NCBI GenBank assembly: GCA_017483235.1 | Contig: JAFULE010000234.1 | Coordinates: 1-11,325, forward strand | Origin: Faecalibacterium sp. | GTDB lineage: Bacteria; Bacillota; Clostridia; Oscillospirales; Ruminococcaceae | DNA: 11,325 nucleotides | Direction: 5' to 3' | Shown here: positions 1 to 6,784 of the stretch, in pieces | Numbering within the stretch: the stretch's first letter is position 1 | How the letters are laid out: the number at the start of each line of letters is the position of its first letter | Notes under the pieces: model-generated | What the model was told of the DNA's origin: nothing | The model's input: the letters and a program-made list of their open reading frames with translations, nothing else | The model's database searches: none | Made by a program: the position numbers and the translations under genes

Positions 1-122
1 CATGGTTCTCCTCTTTTGAGTACACCATTTCCTACTACTTTGATCTTTCGGGATATGCGGACATGGCGATCGGCCTGGGCTGGATGTTCAACATCCGCAT
101 CCCCCAGAACACCGCCCGGTAA
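1..122 (+). CDS. MBOAT family O-acyltransferase, 3' end, apparently truncated
   Basis: Only the last 39 codons are in the window (reading frame from base 3, TAA at 120-122). The visible peptide contains YYFDLSGYADMAIGLGWMF, the conserved transmembrane signature of AlgI/PatA-type membrane-bound O-acyltransferases, which transfer acyl groups to cell-wall or exopolysaccharide. In this family the signature lies near the middle of a protein of roughly 450-500 residues. It is followed by an N-F-x-x-P-Y segment, the FWRRWH motif and then the catalytic His region. Here the reading continues only IRIPQNTAR before the stop, so the catalytic half is absent. A strong terminator starts 28 bases later, so this is the true gene end as it stands. 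It is probably a decayed or rearranged gene. The 5' part is outside the window, so its condition is unknown. Confidence 0.75.
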   Translation, partial: WFSSFEYTISYYFDLSGYADMAIGLGWMFNIRIPQNTAR

Positions 123-150
123 AGGCCGGTCGGTCCCTCGGCACACCGCC

Positions 151-186
151 CCGGCTGTTCCTGCGGGAACGGCCGGTTCTTTTTTT
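151..186 (+). terminator. Rho-independent terminator after the MBOAT fragment
   Basis: An 11-bp stem (151-161 with 166-176, one G-U pair, TGCG loop) is followed by a T-rich run, TTCTTTTTTT. It closes the transcription unit of the MBOAT fragment. Confidence 0.85.
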
Positions 187-217
187 GTCTTTCCCCCTGC
201 CGCGTCGCACGCTTTTA

Positions 218-226
218 TGGTATGAT
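218..226 (+). promoter_or_regulatory. Putative extended -10 promoter of the esterase operon
   Basis: TGGTATGAT fits the extended -10 form TGnTATaAT. There is no good -35 box 16-18 bp upstream, which is usual for extended -10 promoters. It lies after the terminator and 64 bases before the esterase start, so it is the best candidate promoter for that operon. Confidence 0.45.
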
Positions 227-236
227 AAAGAAAAAA

Positions 237-250
237 CGGCGGCGCCGCCG
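237..250 (+). other. 14-bp GC palindrome in the esterase leader
   Basis: The perfect palindrome CGGCGGCGCCGCCG lies about 10 bases after the putative -10 box. It could fold as a short hairpin at the 5' end of the mRNA or act as an operator. In DNA this GC-rich, chance is also possible. Confidence 0.35.
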
Positions 251-289
251 GCGTCCGCCCTACACCTACTGCAAAGCGAGGTACCTGCC

Positions 290-1165
290 ATGAAAATGAT
301 CCATATGGAATGTCCCGGTTATCCCGATGCGTCGCTGGAGGGATATCTCCTCGACTGCGAGCTTACCCTTGGGCAGGCTGCTGCCCGGCCGGCCGTGGTG
401 GTCTGCCCCGGCGGCGGTTATGTGTACTGCTCCCCCCGCGAGGGCGAACCGGTGGCCCTCAGCTATGCGGCGCAGGGCTTCCATGCCTTTGTGCTGCGCT
501 ATTCCACCGGATGGGAAGCCGCCGGCTTTGCCCCGCTGCAGCAGGTCAGCTGGGCCATCGGGCTGCTGCGGCAGAACGCCGAGGCATGGCACATCGACCC
601 CGATAAGATCGTAACCTGCGGCTTTTCGGCCGGTGGCCATCTGGCCTTTGCGGCCGGCGTGCTGGCCGAGCACAAGCCCAACGCCATGATTCTGGGCTAC
701 CCGGTGGTCACCGCGCCCAACATTCCCGGGCAGGATTTTATGCTTAAATTGCTTACCGGCAGCCAGCAGGTCACCGATGAGGACGCCGCAAAGCTGAACC
801 TGCCCGCGCAGGTCACCGCCGAAACGCCCCCGGTGTTTATGGCTGCCACCGCCGAAGATCTGCTGACCGGTTTTGGTGCGCTGGCGGTGGCCAACACCTA
901 CACCAAGCTGGGCAAGCCCTACGAGCTGCACGTGTTCCAGCACGGGCCCCACGGCTACAGCCTTGCCACCGAGGCGTCGGCCGACGGCAGCAGCCAGATG
1001 CTGAACCCCGCCTTTGCCCACTGGCAGCCGCTGAGCGTGCAGTGGCTGCACAAGGTGTTCGGCGCGCCGCAGTTTGTGGACAAATCCACCAGCAAGATGA
1101 TGGGTTACCTGCAAAAGCTGGGCCTGATGCCTGAAATGAAAGCGCCCGGCGGCGAATACGCCTGA
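290..1165 (+). CDS. Alpha/beta hydrolase, acetyl-xylan-esterase-like
   Basis: A 291-residue soluble protein of the alpha/beta-hydrolase fold, similar to the esterases often annotated as acetyl xylan esterase or BD-FAE-like. It would remove ester groups from carbohydrates or other small esters in the cytoplasm. The oxyanion segment CPGGGY is at residues 39-44, followed by the family-typical EGEPVA at 51-56. The nucleophile elbow GFSAG (Ser113) is at 111-115. The likely acid is Asp190 and the likely catalytic His is His221 in GPHGYSL. No signal peptide or membrane helix is visible. The start at 290 is chosen because the longer reading frame from 185 runs upstream through the promoter region; a weak GCGAGG site precedes 290. 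It leads a two-gene operon. Substrate specificity cannot be assigned. Confidence 0.85.
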   Translation: MKMIHMECPGYPDASLEGYLLDCELTLGQAAARPAVVVCPGGGYVYCSPREGEPVALSYAAQGFHAFVLRYSTGWEAAGFAPLQQVSWAIGLLRQNAEAWHIDPDKIVTCGFSAGGHLAFAAGVLAEHKPNAMILGYPVVTAPNIPGQDFMLKLLTGSQQVTDEDAAKLNLPAQVTAETPPVFMAATAEDLLTGFGALAVANTYTKLGKPYELHVFQHGPHGYSLATEASADGSSQMLNPAFAHWQPLSVQWLHKVFGAPQFVDKSTSKMMGYLQKLGLMPEMKAPGGEYA

Positions 1166-1196
1166 CCGCCCCACCACCCAACAAAGGAGAATTGCC

Positions 1197-1634
1197 ATGA
1201 CCAACAACCCTTTTAAAGATTTTCCGGATCACATGCTGCTGGACGCCTACGAGGAATACAAGGCCCTGCGGGAGGGCAAACCGGTAAGCGCCGGTATCTA
1301 TCAGGATGTGGCCGCCCAGCTGGAACAGGCCTGCCCCGGCCGCGGGGCCGCGCTGGCCGCCCACGACCTGCTGCGGGTGATGGCCGACCACTGGTACCTC
1401 AGCCTGCGCCCGGTGGGTAAAATTCTGGAAGTGGACGACGACGTGTGGCTGGTGCAGTACGGCGAAGTAAAGGAAGCCCGGGTGGTGCGGGTGCTGCCCG
1501 ACGGCGAGGACTACATCTACTGGATCCAGCCCTACGACACCGAGGTGGAGCAGGAATACCCCGAAAAGCTGCTGGGCAGCGGCTTTTTCCTGACCGAGCT
1601 GGATGCCAACCGGTATCTGGAAGAAAACGGCTGA
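1197..1634 (+). CDS. Hypothetical protein, 145 aa, not recognised
   Basis: I do not recognise this family. The protein is acidic and soluble, with no signal peptide or membrane segment. The N-terminal half (about residues 5-70) is predominantly helical with Asp/Glu-rich stretches. Residues about 74-102 (GKILEVDDDVWLVQYGEV onward) look like consecutive beta strands, as in a small SH3-like barrel. The C-terminal end, GFFLTELDANRYLEENG, resembles the 'FxTxxEAxxYL' helix that ends many small Firmicutes proteins of unknown function. A strong AAAGGAGA site (1183-1190) supports the start. The gene is 31 bases after the esterase with no terminator between them, so the two are probably co-transcribed. 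A terminator follows directly. Confidence 0.75.
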   Translation: MTNNPFKDFPDHMLLDAYEEYKALREGKPVSAGIYQDVAAQLEQACPGRGAALAAHDLLRVMADHWYLSLRPVGKILEVDDDVWLVQYGEVKEARVVRVLPDGEDYIYWIQPYDTEVEQEYPEKLLGSGFFLTELDANRYLEENG

Positions 1635-1642
1635 TATCAGAT

Positions 1643-1683
1643 AAAAAGGGCGGACATCCCGGCAGGGGTGCCCTCCTTTTTTT
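1643..1683 (+). terminator. Rho-independent terminator of the esterase operon
   Basis: The left arm starts with AAAAAGGG and contains CATCCC; it pairs with GGGGTG and then CC-TCC-TTTTT around a GGCA loop (1661-1664), with one bulge and one mismatch. A T run at 1677-1683 follows. It starts 8 bases after the stop codon. Confidence 0.8.
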
Positions 1684-1706
1684 GCCCCAAAGCTGTCTGC
1701 CCCTGC

Positions 1707-1778
1707 CCAGTTGCGCGCAAAAAATGCCCGGTTGCGCAGGCGATTTTTCCGCTTGTTCGGCCAAACGACCGGATGCGC
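1707..1778 (+). promoter_or_regulatory. Tandem TTGCGC-like repeat array, putative LytTR operator of hydrolase A
   Basis: The 10-mers CCAGTTGCGC (1707-1716) and CCGGTTGCGC (1728-1737) are a 9/10 direct repeat exactly 21 bp apart. Weaker in-phase units follow: TTGTTC at 1753 (another 21 bp) and ATGCGC at 1773 (20 bp). The last unit is 14 bp, start to start, before the TTGCGC -35 box. Direct repeats of about 9 bp with a 12-bp gap and a GTT core are the known site form of LytTR regulators such as AgrA. The sequence is not the exact AgrA consensus, so the binding protein is inferred. A matching layout precedes hydrolase B. Confidence 0.55.
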
Positions 1779-1786
1779 CGGCCTTA

Positions 1787-1816
1787 TTGCGCGAACTTTG
1801 TCTTTTCTTCTACAAT
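1787..1816 (+). promoter_or_regulatory. Putative promoter of hydrolase A
   Basis: A -35 TTGCGC (1787-1792) and a -10 TACAAT (1811-1816) are separated by 18 bp. The -10 is good (5/6). The -35 is weak, which fits an activator-dependent promoter. It lies downstream of the repeat array and 77 bases before the start codon. Confidence 0.55.
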
Positions 1817-1829
1817 GGTGTCAACGAAG

Positions 1830-1868
1830 GGCGCACCGGCCGGATTTCCACTCGCCGGGCGGTGCGCC
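1830..1868 (+). other. 5'-UTR stem-loop before hydrolase A
   Basis: GGCGCACC (1830-1837) pairs perfectly with GGTGCGCC (1861-1868). The stem extends inward with one mismatch to GGCCGG/CCGGGC, leaving an 11-base loop. It would start a few bases after the expected transcription start and end 9 bases before the Shine-Dalgarno. No T run follows, so it is not a terminator. It may stabilise the mRNA or affect translation. Confidence 0.5.
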
Positions 1869-1892
1869 GCACAGAAAGAAAGGAGCAACATC

Positions 1893-3800
1893 ATGGCAAG
1901 CTTTAAAGAGTTCATGGGCGCAGGCGTCGACCGCAGCAAAGATTATGCGCTCAGTGAAACCATCCGCAGCGAGTTTTACACCGATGAAGGCAAAAAGAAG
2001 CGTACCCGCGGCGTAAAGCGGTTCTTTGCGGTCACCCTGATCCTTGTGATCGTTACCGCCCTGCTCAACTGGGGCATCATTACCGACTGGGGTAATGTCA
2101 AGATCACCCGTACCACTATGGTGGGCCGCGACGGCCATTCCTTCAGCGCACTGCTGTACGTACCCGAAAGCGCCACCGACGCCGCCCCCGCCCCCGCCAT
2201 CATCAACTTCCACGGCAACGCCGGCAATGCCCGCAACCACGAATCCTGGGCGGTGGAATTTGCCCGCCGCGGCTTTGTGGTGCTGTCGGTGGATCAGTTT
2301 GGTTCCGGCGATTCCGAGCAGTATATGGAAAAGTGGGGCTTCGGTGACGGCTGCATGGTAGAAGTGGGCGAAACCTACTACAACTACCTGCTGGACTGCG
2401 GCTTTGTGGATGAAAACAACATCATCGCAGCCGGTCACTCGATGGGCTGCACCTCGGCCATGGCCCTGGGCGGAAAGTACAACGCCAAGGCCATTCTGTC
2501 GGCCTCGGTGGTCACCCTGTTCCCCGACGACTACAAGGGCTACTGGGAAAGCTATCAGGGCAGCTACCTGTCCGCCACCGGCGACGTGGAAAGCACCCCC
2601 GAAAAATTTGCCGAGTCCAACCTGAAGATTCTCAACACCCGCAAGGGCTTTGAGAATGTCGATTCCTTCCAGCTGGATACCCTGTACGGTTCCTTCGAAG
2701 AGGGCAACGCCTACTACGCCACCCTGGACGAAAAGCGCATCCACGAGGCAGCTTTCGTCAACAGCGGCACCATCGGCAAGCTGCTGTGGTTCGGCCAGGA
2801 AGCAGTGGACAACGTGCCCAACTATATCGACGGCAACGATCAGGTGTGGATGTATAAGGATTACATCGGCCTGTTCGGCATCCTGTGCTTTGGCGCGTTC
2901 ATCTGCGCAGTGGCTCTGGCCATCATCGAAATGGTGCCCGCCTTTGCCATCGTGCGTCAGCCCCTGCCCCGCAACGTGGGCCTGCGCAAGGGCGGCTTTG
3001 CCTTCTCGGCCGTGTGCGGCATCCTGTTCCCCTGGCTGGTGCTGAAGACCGGTGTGTTCGGCCTGCTGACCCCCAAGAACAAGAACGCCATGAACTACGG
3101 CATCTTCAACTTTACCTACGCCAACGTGGCCTTCTACACCGTTGTTGGTATGTCTCTGCTGGGCGTGCTGACCCTGATCCTGTTCCTGAACACCGACGGC
3201 AAAGAGCAGAAGCTGAAGCTGTGGGAGCTGGGCCTTGCCCCCGATGGTTCGGCCAAGCTGTCGGCTGAAATGATCCTGAAGACCCTGGCCGTTGCCCTGA
3301 TGACCCTGGCGGTTGCCTTTGGCACCATCAAGCTGCAGGAAACCCTGACCGGCACCGACTTCTACGCCTGGTTCTTTGGCTTCAAGAGCATTCCCCTGTT
3401 CAAGATCCCCCACATGATCCCCTACATCCTCATCTGGATCGCCTGCTTTGTGGTGTCCGGCATTGGCATGAACGTCGAGCGTCGCCTGCCCTCCACCGGC
3501 AAGGAATGGCTGGATGACGTGCTGGCCGTTGTGGTCAACGTGGCGCTGGCCACCTTCACCATCGTGGTCATCATCGCCGTCAAGTGGCACATCCAGTCCA
3601 TCGGGCAGGATAACCTGTGGCTGTTCACCTTCAACGCCGACACCCAGCGCATCTGGGGCATGCCCGCCGGCATGGCCGTTGGCGTGGGCGGCTCCACCTA
3701 CCTGTTCCGCAAGACCGGCAACACCTGGCTGACTGCTATGCTGATGGGCACCGTGGCCGCTCTGTGCTGCGTGCTGTTTGGCCAGCTGCGCTTTATGTAA
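1893..3800 (+). CDS. Hydrolase A: membrane-anchored alpha/beta hydrolase with C-terminal multi-helix domain
   Basis: A 635-residue protein. A 40-residue polar N-terminus ending in a basic KKKRTRGVKR stretch precedes a membrane helix (about 44-62). The alpha/beta-hydrolase domain (about 70-310) has oxyanion HGN at 107-109, nucleophile elbow GHSMG (Ser183) and likely catalytic His284. Asp231 is a tentative acid by alignment with the paralog. About eight membrane helices follow (near 323-346, 369-391, 409-432, 457-478, 508-526, 542-563, 588-604, 612-631). Positive charges fall in alternate loops, which puts the hydrolase domain outside the cell. Cytoplasmic loops carry RQPLPRNVGLRK and NVERRLPSTG, shared with hydrolase B. 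GAAAGGAG (1878-1885) fixes the start; an upstream in-frame ATG at 1668 lies in the terminator. Substrate unknown. Confidence 0.85.
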   Translation: MASFKEFMGAGVDRSKDYALSETIRSEFYTDEGKKKRTRGVKRFFAVTLILVIVTALLNWGIITDWGNVKITRTTMVGRDGHSFSALLYVPESATDAAPAPAIINFHGNAGNARNHESWAVEFARRGFVVLSVDQFGSGDSEQYMEKWGFGDGCMVEVGETYYNYLLDCGFVDENNIIAAGHSMGCTSAMALGGKYNAKAILSASVVTLFPDDYKGYWESYQGSYLSATGDVESTPEKFAESNLKILNTRKGFENVDSFQLDTLYGSFEEGNAYYATLDEKRIHEAAFVNSGTIGKLLWFGQEAVDNVPNYIDGNDQVWMYKDYIGLFGILCFGAFICAVALAIIEMVPAFAIVRQPLPRNVGLRKGGFAFSAVCGILFPWLVLKTGVFGLLTPKNKNAMNYGIFNFTYANVAFYTVVGMSLLGVLTLILFLNTDGKEQKLKLWELGLAPDGSAKLSAEMILKTLAVALMTLAVAFGTIKLQETLTGTDFYAWFFGFKSIPLFKIPHMIPYILIWIACFVVSGIGMNVERRLPSTGKEWLDDVLAVVVNVALATFTIVVIIAVKWHIQSIGQDNLWLFTFNADTQRIWGMPAGMAVGVGGSTYLFRKTGNTWLTAMLMGTVAALCCVLFGQLRFM

Positions 3801-3836
3801 ACCGTAACTGCGGTCTGCCGCGCAATGTAACCCGAT

Positions 3837-3876
3837 AAAAACCCCCGCATCGCCCTGTGGCGATGCGGGGGTTTTG
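3837..3876. terminator. Bidirectional terminator between hydrolase A and the minus-strand kinase
   Basis: A 17-bp perfect stem (3838-3854 with 3859-3875) starts with AAAACCCCCGC and ends in GCGGGGGTTTT, around a CTGT loop. It has A/T tracts on both sides, so it can end transcription from both convergent genes. Confidence 0.9.
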
Positions 3877-3882
3877 GTTTTG

Positions 3883-5190
3883 TTACGGCAGCGGGATCAG
3901 AACGGTCAGCGCAAATTTGCCCTCGTCGTTTTTATCGATGGAAAGATGCCCGTCGTATTTTTTCAGCATCTCGCTGACGTTGCGCAGGCCAAAGCCGTGG
4001 AACATGAGGTTCTCTTTGCCGGTAAGCGGCAGGCCGTTGATCAGCACCGCCTTGTTGGCGCAGGCGTTTTCAAACCGCAGAATCAGGGCGTTTGCCCGCT
4101 GTCCGCCGGAAATGTGGATGTAAGGGCTGCGCTGGGGCGGCAGCTTTTCGCAGGCTTCCAGCGCGTTGTCGATGGCATTGCCGAACAGGATGCACAGGTC
4201 GTGGTTGGATAAAAAGCTGCCGGGGCTGATGTCCAGACTGACCTTTACATCCACGCCGCGGGCCTCGGCGCCGTCCAGCTTCATGCTCAAAAGGCCGTCC
4301 ACCAGCTCGCTGCCGGTGCTGTAACGGCGCTTGGCTGCTTTGTTCTGTTCCAGCAGCTGGGCAATGTAGCGGTCGGCTTCCTGCTGGTTGCCCTCATGCA
4401 GCAGCAGCTGCAGGCTGATCAGGTGGTTTTTCAGGTCGTGGTTCAGAGCGGCCAGAGCTTTCATGTTCTGGCGCTGGTTTTCAACGCCGCTCAGAAGCGC
4501 GTCGGCCACCTGCTTCTGCAGCTGCATGGCGGCGTTTTCGCGCCGGCCCCGGCGCGAGAATTCCATGTACCCCAGCAGCGCTATCAGCGAAACCTGCAGC
4601 AGCAGGTAATAGTTGCTGATCTCGGCCGAGGAGGACGGATGGCTATGAGTCAGCGGAATGGCCAGCTCGCGGCCGTACAGGGCCACCACCGCCACCAGTG
4701 CAATGGGGATCATATCGGGCAGCTGCACCGGCCCCACGCGCAGCAGCGGGGTCAGCAGGGTAAAGCCGCCGAAGCACAGCCCCTTTACCGCAAAGGTAAG
4801 GGTGATGCAAAGCAGCAAATCCACTGTGGGTTTGCCGGTAAACACGGCGGTGCCCTGAAACAGCCCATAGGTAAAGGGGGCGAAAAACAGGCTTTGCACC
4901 AGCAGGTGCAGGGTGCACCAGTACCCCACCGCGTAAACCGCCGAGGACCATCGGATGGGAAAGGACACCAGCACACACAGCAGGGTAAGCACAATGCGCA
5001 GAAAATACCGCTGCATCATATTGGACAGAAAAAGAAACTTGCCGGAGGGATACAAAATCCAGGTGGCCATCAGAAAGGCAAAGCCCAGCAGCCGGCGCCG
5101 CAGCGGAAAATAGGGCTGCTCGCTGTGCTGAAAGTACAGCATGGCAAACAGCAGATCCATGGCGTAGTTGGCCAATGCGATGGTACTCAT
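3883..5190 (-). CDS. GHKL sensor histidine kinase, AgrC-like (TCS 1)
   Basis: A 435-residue membrane sensor kinase of the AgrC/HPK10 type. It would phosphorylate the LytTR regulator encoded just upstream. The first ~210 residues form about six membrane helices with short loops and no large extracellular domain, as in peptide-pheromone sensors. The linker (about 212-247) is polar and helical. The phospho-acceptor His251 lies in NHDLKNHL. The ATP-binding domain has the N-box LFGNAIDNALEAC (335-347) and the glycine box HGFGLRNV (398-405). The start codon overlaps the regulator's stop by one base (TGATG), so translation is coupled. The gene ends at the bidirectional terminator. The ligand is unknown, and no agrB/agrD-like neighbours are seen. 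Confidence 0.9.
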   Translation of the reverse strand: MSTIALANYAMDLLFAMLYFQHSEQPYFPLRRRLLGFAFLMATWILYPSGKFLFLSNMMQRYFLRIVLTLLCVLVSFPIRWSSAVYAVGYWCTLHLLVQSLFFAPFTYGLFQGTAVFTGKPTVDLLLCITLTFAVKGLCFGGFTLLTPLLRVGPVQLPDMIPIALVAVVALYGRELAIPLTHSHPSSSAEISNYYLLLQVSLIALLGYMEFSRRGRRENAAMQLQKQVADALLSGVENQRQNMKALAALNHDLKNHLISLQLLLHEGNQQEADRYIAQLLEQNKAAKRRYSTGSELVDGLLSMKLDGAEARGVDVKVSLDISPGSFLSNHDLCILFGNAIDNALEACEKLPPQRSPYIHISGGQRANALILRFENACANKAVLINGLPLTGKENLMFHGFGLRNVSEMLKKYDGHLSIDKNDEGKFALTVLIPLP

Positions 5191-5903
5191 CAGAACCGCA
5201 CCCCCATAAAGCTGCCGTATTCGCTTAAAAAGGCTTTGCGCCGGTGCTTGCTGAGGGGAATGACGCTGCCGTTGGTCATGGTCAGGCTGTCGCGCCCGAT
5301 GAACGAAACCTCGTTGAAGGCGATCAAATAGCTTTTGTGGCAGCGGAAAAACCCAAGGGGCAGCAGCAGCGGCTCCACCACGGCCAGCTGCAGGTTGCCC
5401 TCCACCCGGCCGCTTTTCAGAATAAAGCTGGTTTTGTGCTGGTACACCTCGGCGTAGATCAGCTCGGCGGGGTCCACGGTGCGCAGGCCATCCTCGGTTT
5501 TTATCAGCAGTTTTTTCGGCGGCTCGGCCTCGGCAGGGGCCAGCGCCTCTTTGATGATGGACGCAAAATCGGCATAGGTCACCGGCTTGAGCAGATACCC
5601 AAAGGCGTGCACCGCATAGCCGTCCAGCGCGTACTCGGCCATGCTGGTGATGAACACGATGGGCAGATTCATGCCCCGGCGGCGCAGCTCGCGGGCGCAG
5701 TCCACCCCGTTGATGCCGTCCATGGCAATGTCAAGCAACAGCAGGTCGGTGTCCGGCGCAAGGCCGGTCAGTACCTCCTCGCCGCTGGAATAATAGGCCG
5801 GGCAGATGTCGCAGGGCAGCTCGCCTTGCAGCTGATCAAGGTAGCCTGCAATCTGGCGCAGCATCAGGCTGCTGTCGTCGCAAACCGCTATTTTTCGAAC
5901 CAT
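5190..5903 (-). CDS. LytTR-family response regulator (TCS 1)
   Basis: A 237-residue response regulator. The receiver domain (1-120) has the acidic pair Asp9/Asp10, phospho-acceptor Asp58 in LLLLDIAMDG, Thr86 in FITS and the conserved Lys106 in LLKP. The C-terminal half (about 130-237) is a LytTR DNA-binding domain with the family-typical FFRCHKSYLIAF stretch (185-196) and VIPLSKHRRK near the end. Such proteins bind direct repeats about 21 bp apart, which makes the repeats before both hydrolase genes candidate targets. The start at 5903 follows a strong AAAAGGAGG site (on the minus strand). It is the first gene of a two-gene operon with the kinase. It is clearly a paralog of the divergent regulator at 6068, though not close to it. 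Confidence 0.92.
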   Translation of the reverse strand: MVRKIAVCDDSSLMLRQIAGYLDQLQGELPCDICPAYYSSGEEVLTGLAPDTDLLLLDIAMDGINGVDCARELRRRGMNLPIVFITSMAEYALDGYAVHAFGYLLKPVTYADFASIIKEALAPAEAEPPKKLLIKTEDGLRTVDPAELIYAEVYQHKTSFILKSGRVEGNLQLAVVEPLLLPLGFFRCHKSYLIAFNEVSFIGRDSLTMTNGSVIPLSKHRRKAFLSEYGSFMGVRF

Positions 5904-5938
5904 ACGCCCCCTCCTTTTCCGGTAAAGCTATATAACTA

Positions 5939-5967
5939 AGTTTACTATAACCCCGGGTGGATATCAA
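5939..5967 (-). promoter_or_regulatory. Putative promoter of TCS 1 operon
   Basis: On the minus strand TTGATA (5967-5962) and TAAACT (5944-5939) are 17 bp apart. A better -10 sequence, TATAGT (5949-5944), lies nearby but only 12 bp from the same -35. The region is AT-rich compared with its surroundings. The exact promoter is uncertain. Confidence 0.35.
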
Positions 5968-6006
5968 GCAGCAGCGATGTTTTTTGACGCGCGGCAAAGA
6001 ACCCAA

Positions 6007-6035
6007 TTGCAGTTTTAAACAAGCTGCCGTATAAT
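6007..6035 (+). promoter_or_regulatory. Promoter of TCS 2 operon
   Basis: A consensus -10 TATAAT (6030-6035) is preceded by TTGCAG (6007-6012) with a 17-bp spacer. It lies 33 bases before the start codon. The perfect -10 suggests good basal expression of TCS 2 without an activator. Confidence 0.7.
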
Positions 6036-6067
6036 GAAGCCATCCGAAAAGAAAGGGTGAGACAAGA

Positions 6068-6784
6068 ATGTACCGCATAGTCATCTGCGATGACGAGGCC
6101 GTTGTACGCGCAAGGCTGAAAAGTGATCTGACCCGGTATGCGCAGGAAAAGGGCCTGCAGCTGGAACTGCTGGAGTATGCATCGGCCAATGCCCTGCTGC
6201 AAAATTACCCCGCCGGAGCCGACTTGCTGCTTTTGGATATCTACATGGACGGAGTGGACGGAATGGAAGCTGCTCGCAGCATCCGCACCTTTGACCCGGA
6301 AGTCTGTATCATTTTTATCACCACGATGTACCAGCGAGCCATCGACGGATATGCGGTTCGGGCGTTTGGCTTTATCAAAAAGCCGGTCAGCTATGCCGAA
6401 CTGTGCCACGAACTGAACTGTGCCCTGAAGCAGATCGACCGCAGCCGCGATCAGGAGCAGTTCATCACCCTGCGCACGGCGGGCGCTGCTCACCGGCTTC
6501 CGGTGTCCTGCATTTCGTACTGCGAGGTGCGAAATCATGATATGCTCATCTGCACCGACGGTGATGTTACTGCCTACCGCTGCCCGATGAAAGAACTGGA
6601 AGAACAGCTGCTGCCCTATGGCTTTTTGCGGTGCCACGCCTCGTATCTGGTGAATGTCCGGCATATCCGCAGGGTGGAGCCGACCCGCATCGTTCTGAAG
6701 GATGGCGCTCAGGTGCCCATCAGTCAGCGTAAGAAAAAGGAAGTGCTTGTGGCACTGTCGGAATATATTGGAGAACAGATATGA
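6068..6784 (+). CDS. LytTR-family response regulator (TCS 2)
   Basis: A 238-residue response regulator with a receiver domain (1-122): acidic pair Asp8/Asp9, phospho-acceptor Asp57 in LLLLDIYMDG, and Lys105 in KKP. A LytTR DNA-binding domain follows (about 130-238), with GFLRCHASYLVNV (185-197) and a basic RKKK segment near the C-terminus. It shares its layout with the divergent TCS 1 regulator but differs over most positions, so the two systems are old paralogs. The start is preceded by AAAGGGTGAG, a moderate ribosome site. Its stop overlaps the kinase start (ATGA). Likely targets, by the repeat spacing, are the promoters of hydrolase A and/or B. Confidence 0.92.
   Translation: MYRIVICDDEAVVRARLKSDLTRYAQEKGLQLELLEYASANALLQNYPAGADLLLLDIYMDGVDGMEAARSIRTFDPEVCIIFITTMYQRAIDGYAVRAFGFIKKPVSYAELCHELNCALKQIDRSRDQEQFITLRTAGAAHRLPVSCISYCEVRNHDMLICTDGDVTAYRCPMKELEEQLLPYGFLRCHASYLVNVRHIRRVEPTRIVLKDGAQVPISQRKKKEVLVALSEYIGEQI

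Noticed and set aside
1668..1892. 75-codon N-terminal extension of hydrolase A from an upstream ATG
   Set aside because: The upstream ATG lies inside the preceding terminator and before the promoter, with no ribosome site. The ATG at 1893 has a strong one.
1821..3590. Long open frame of 589 codons antisense to hydrolase A
   Set aside because: It is rich in His, Gln, Gly and Val with no domain motifs, has no ribosome site, and mirrors the sense gene's codon pattern. It is a shadow of GC-rich coding DNA.
4396..5331. Plus-strand open frame of 311 codons opposite the TCS 1 kinase
   Set aside because: Gln/His/Lys-rich low-complexity translation; the minus strand encodes a clear kinase with all its motifs.
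5984..6012. TTGAC / TTGCA pair as a LytTR site in the TCS intergenic region
   Set aside because: The spacing is 23 bp, not 21, the flanks do not match the hydrolase blocks, and the second element is the -35 box itself.
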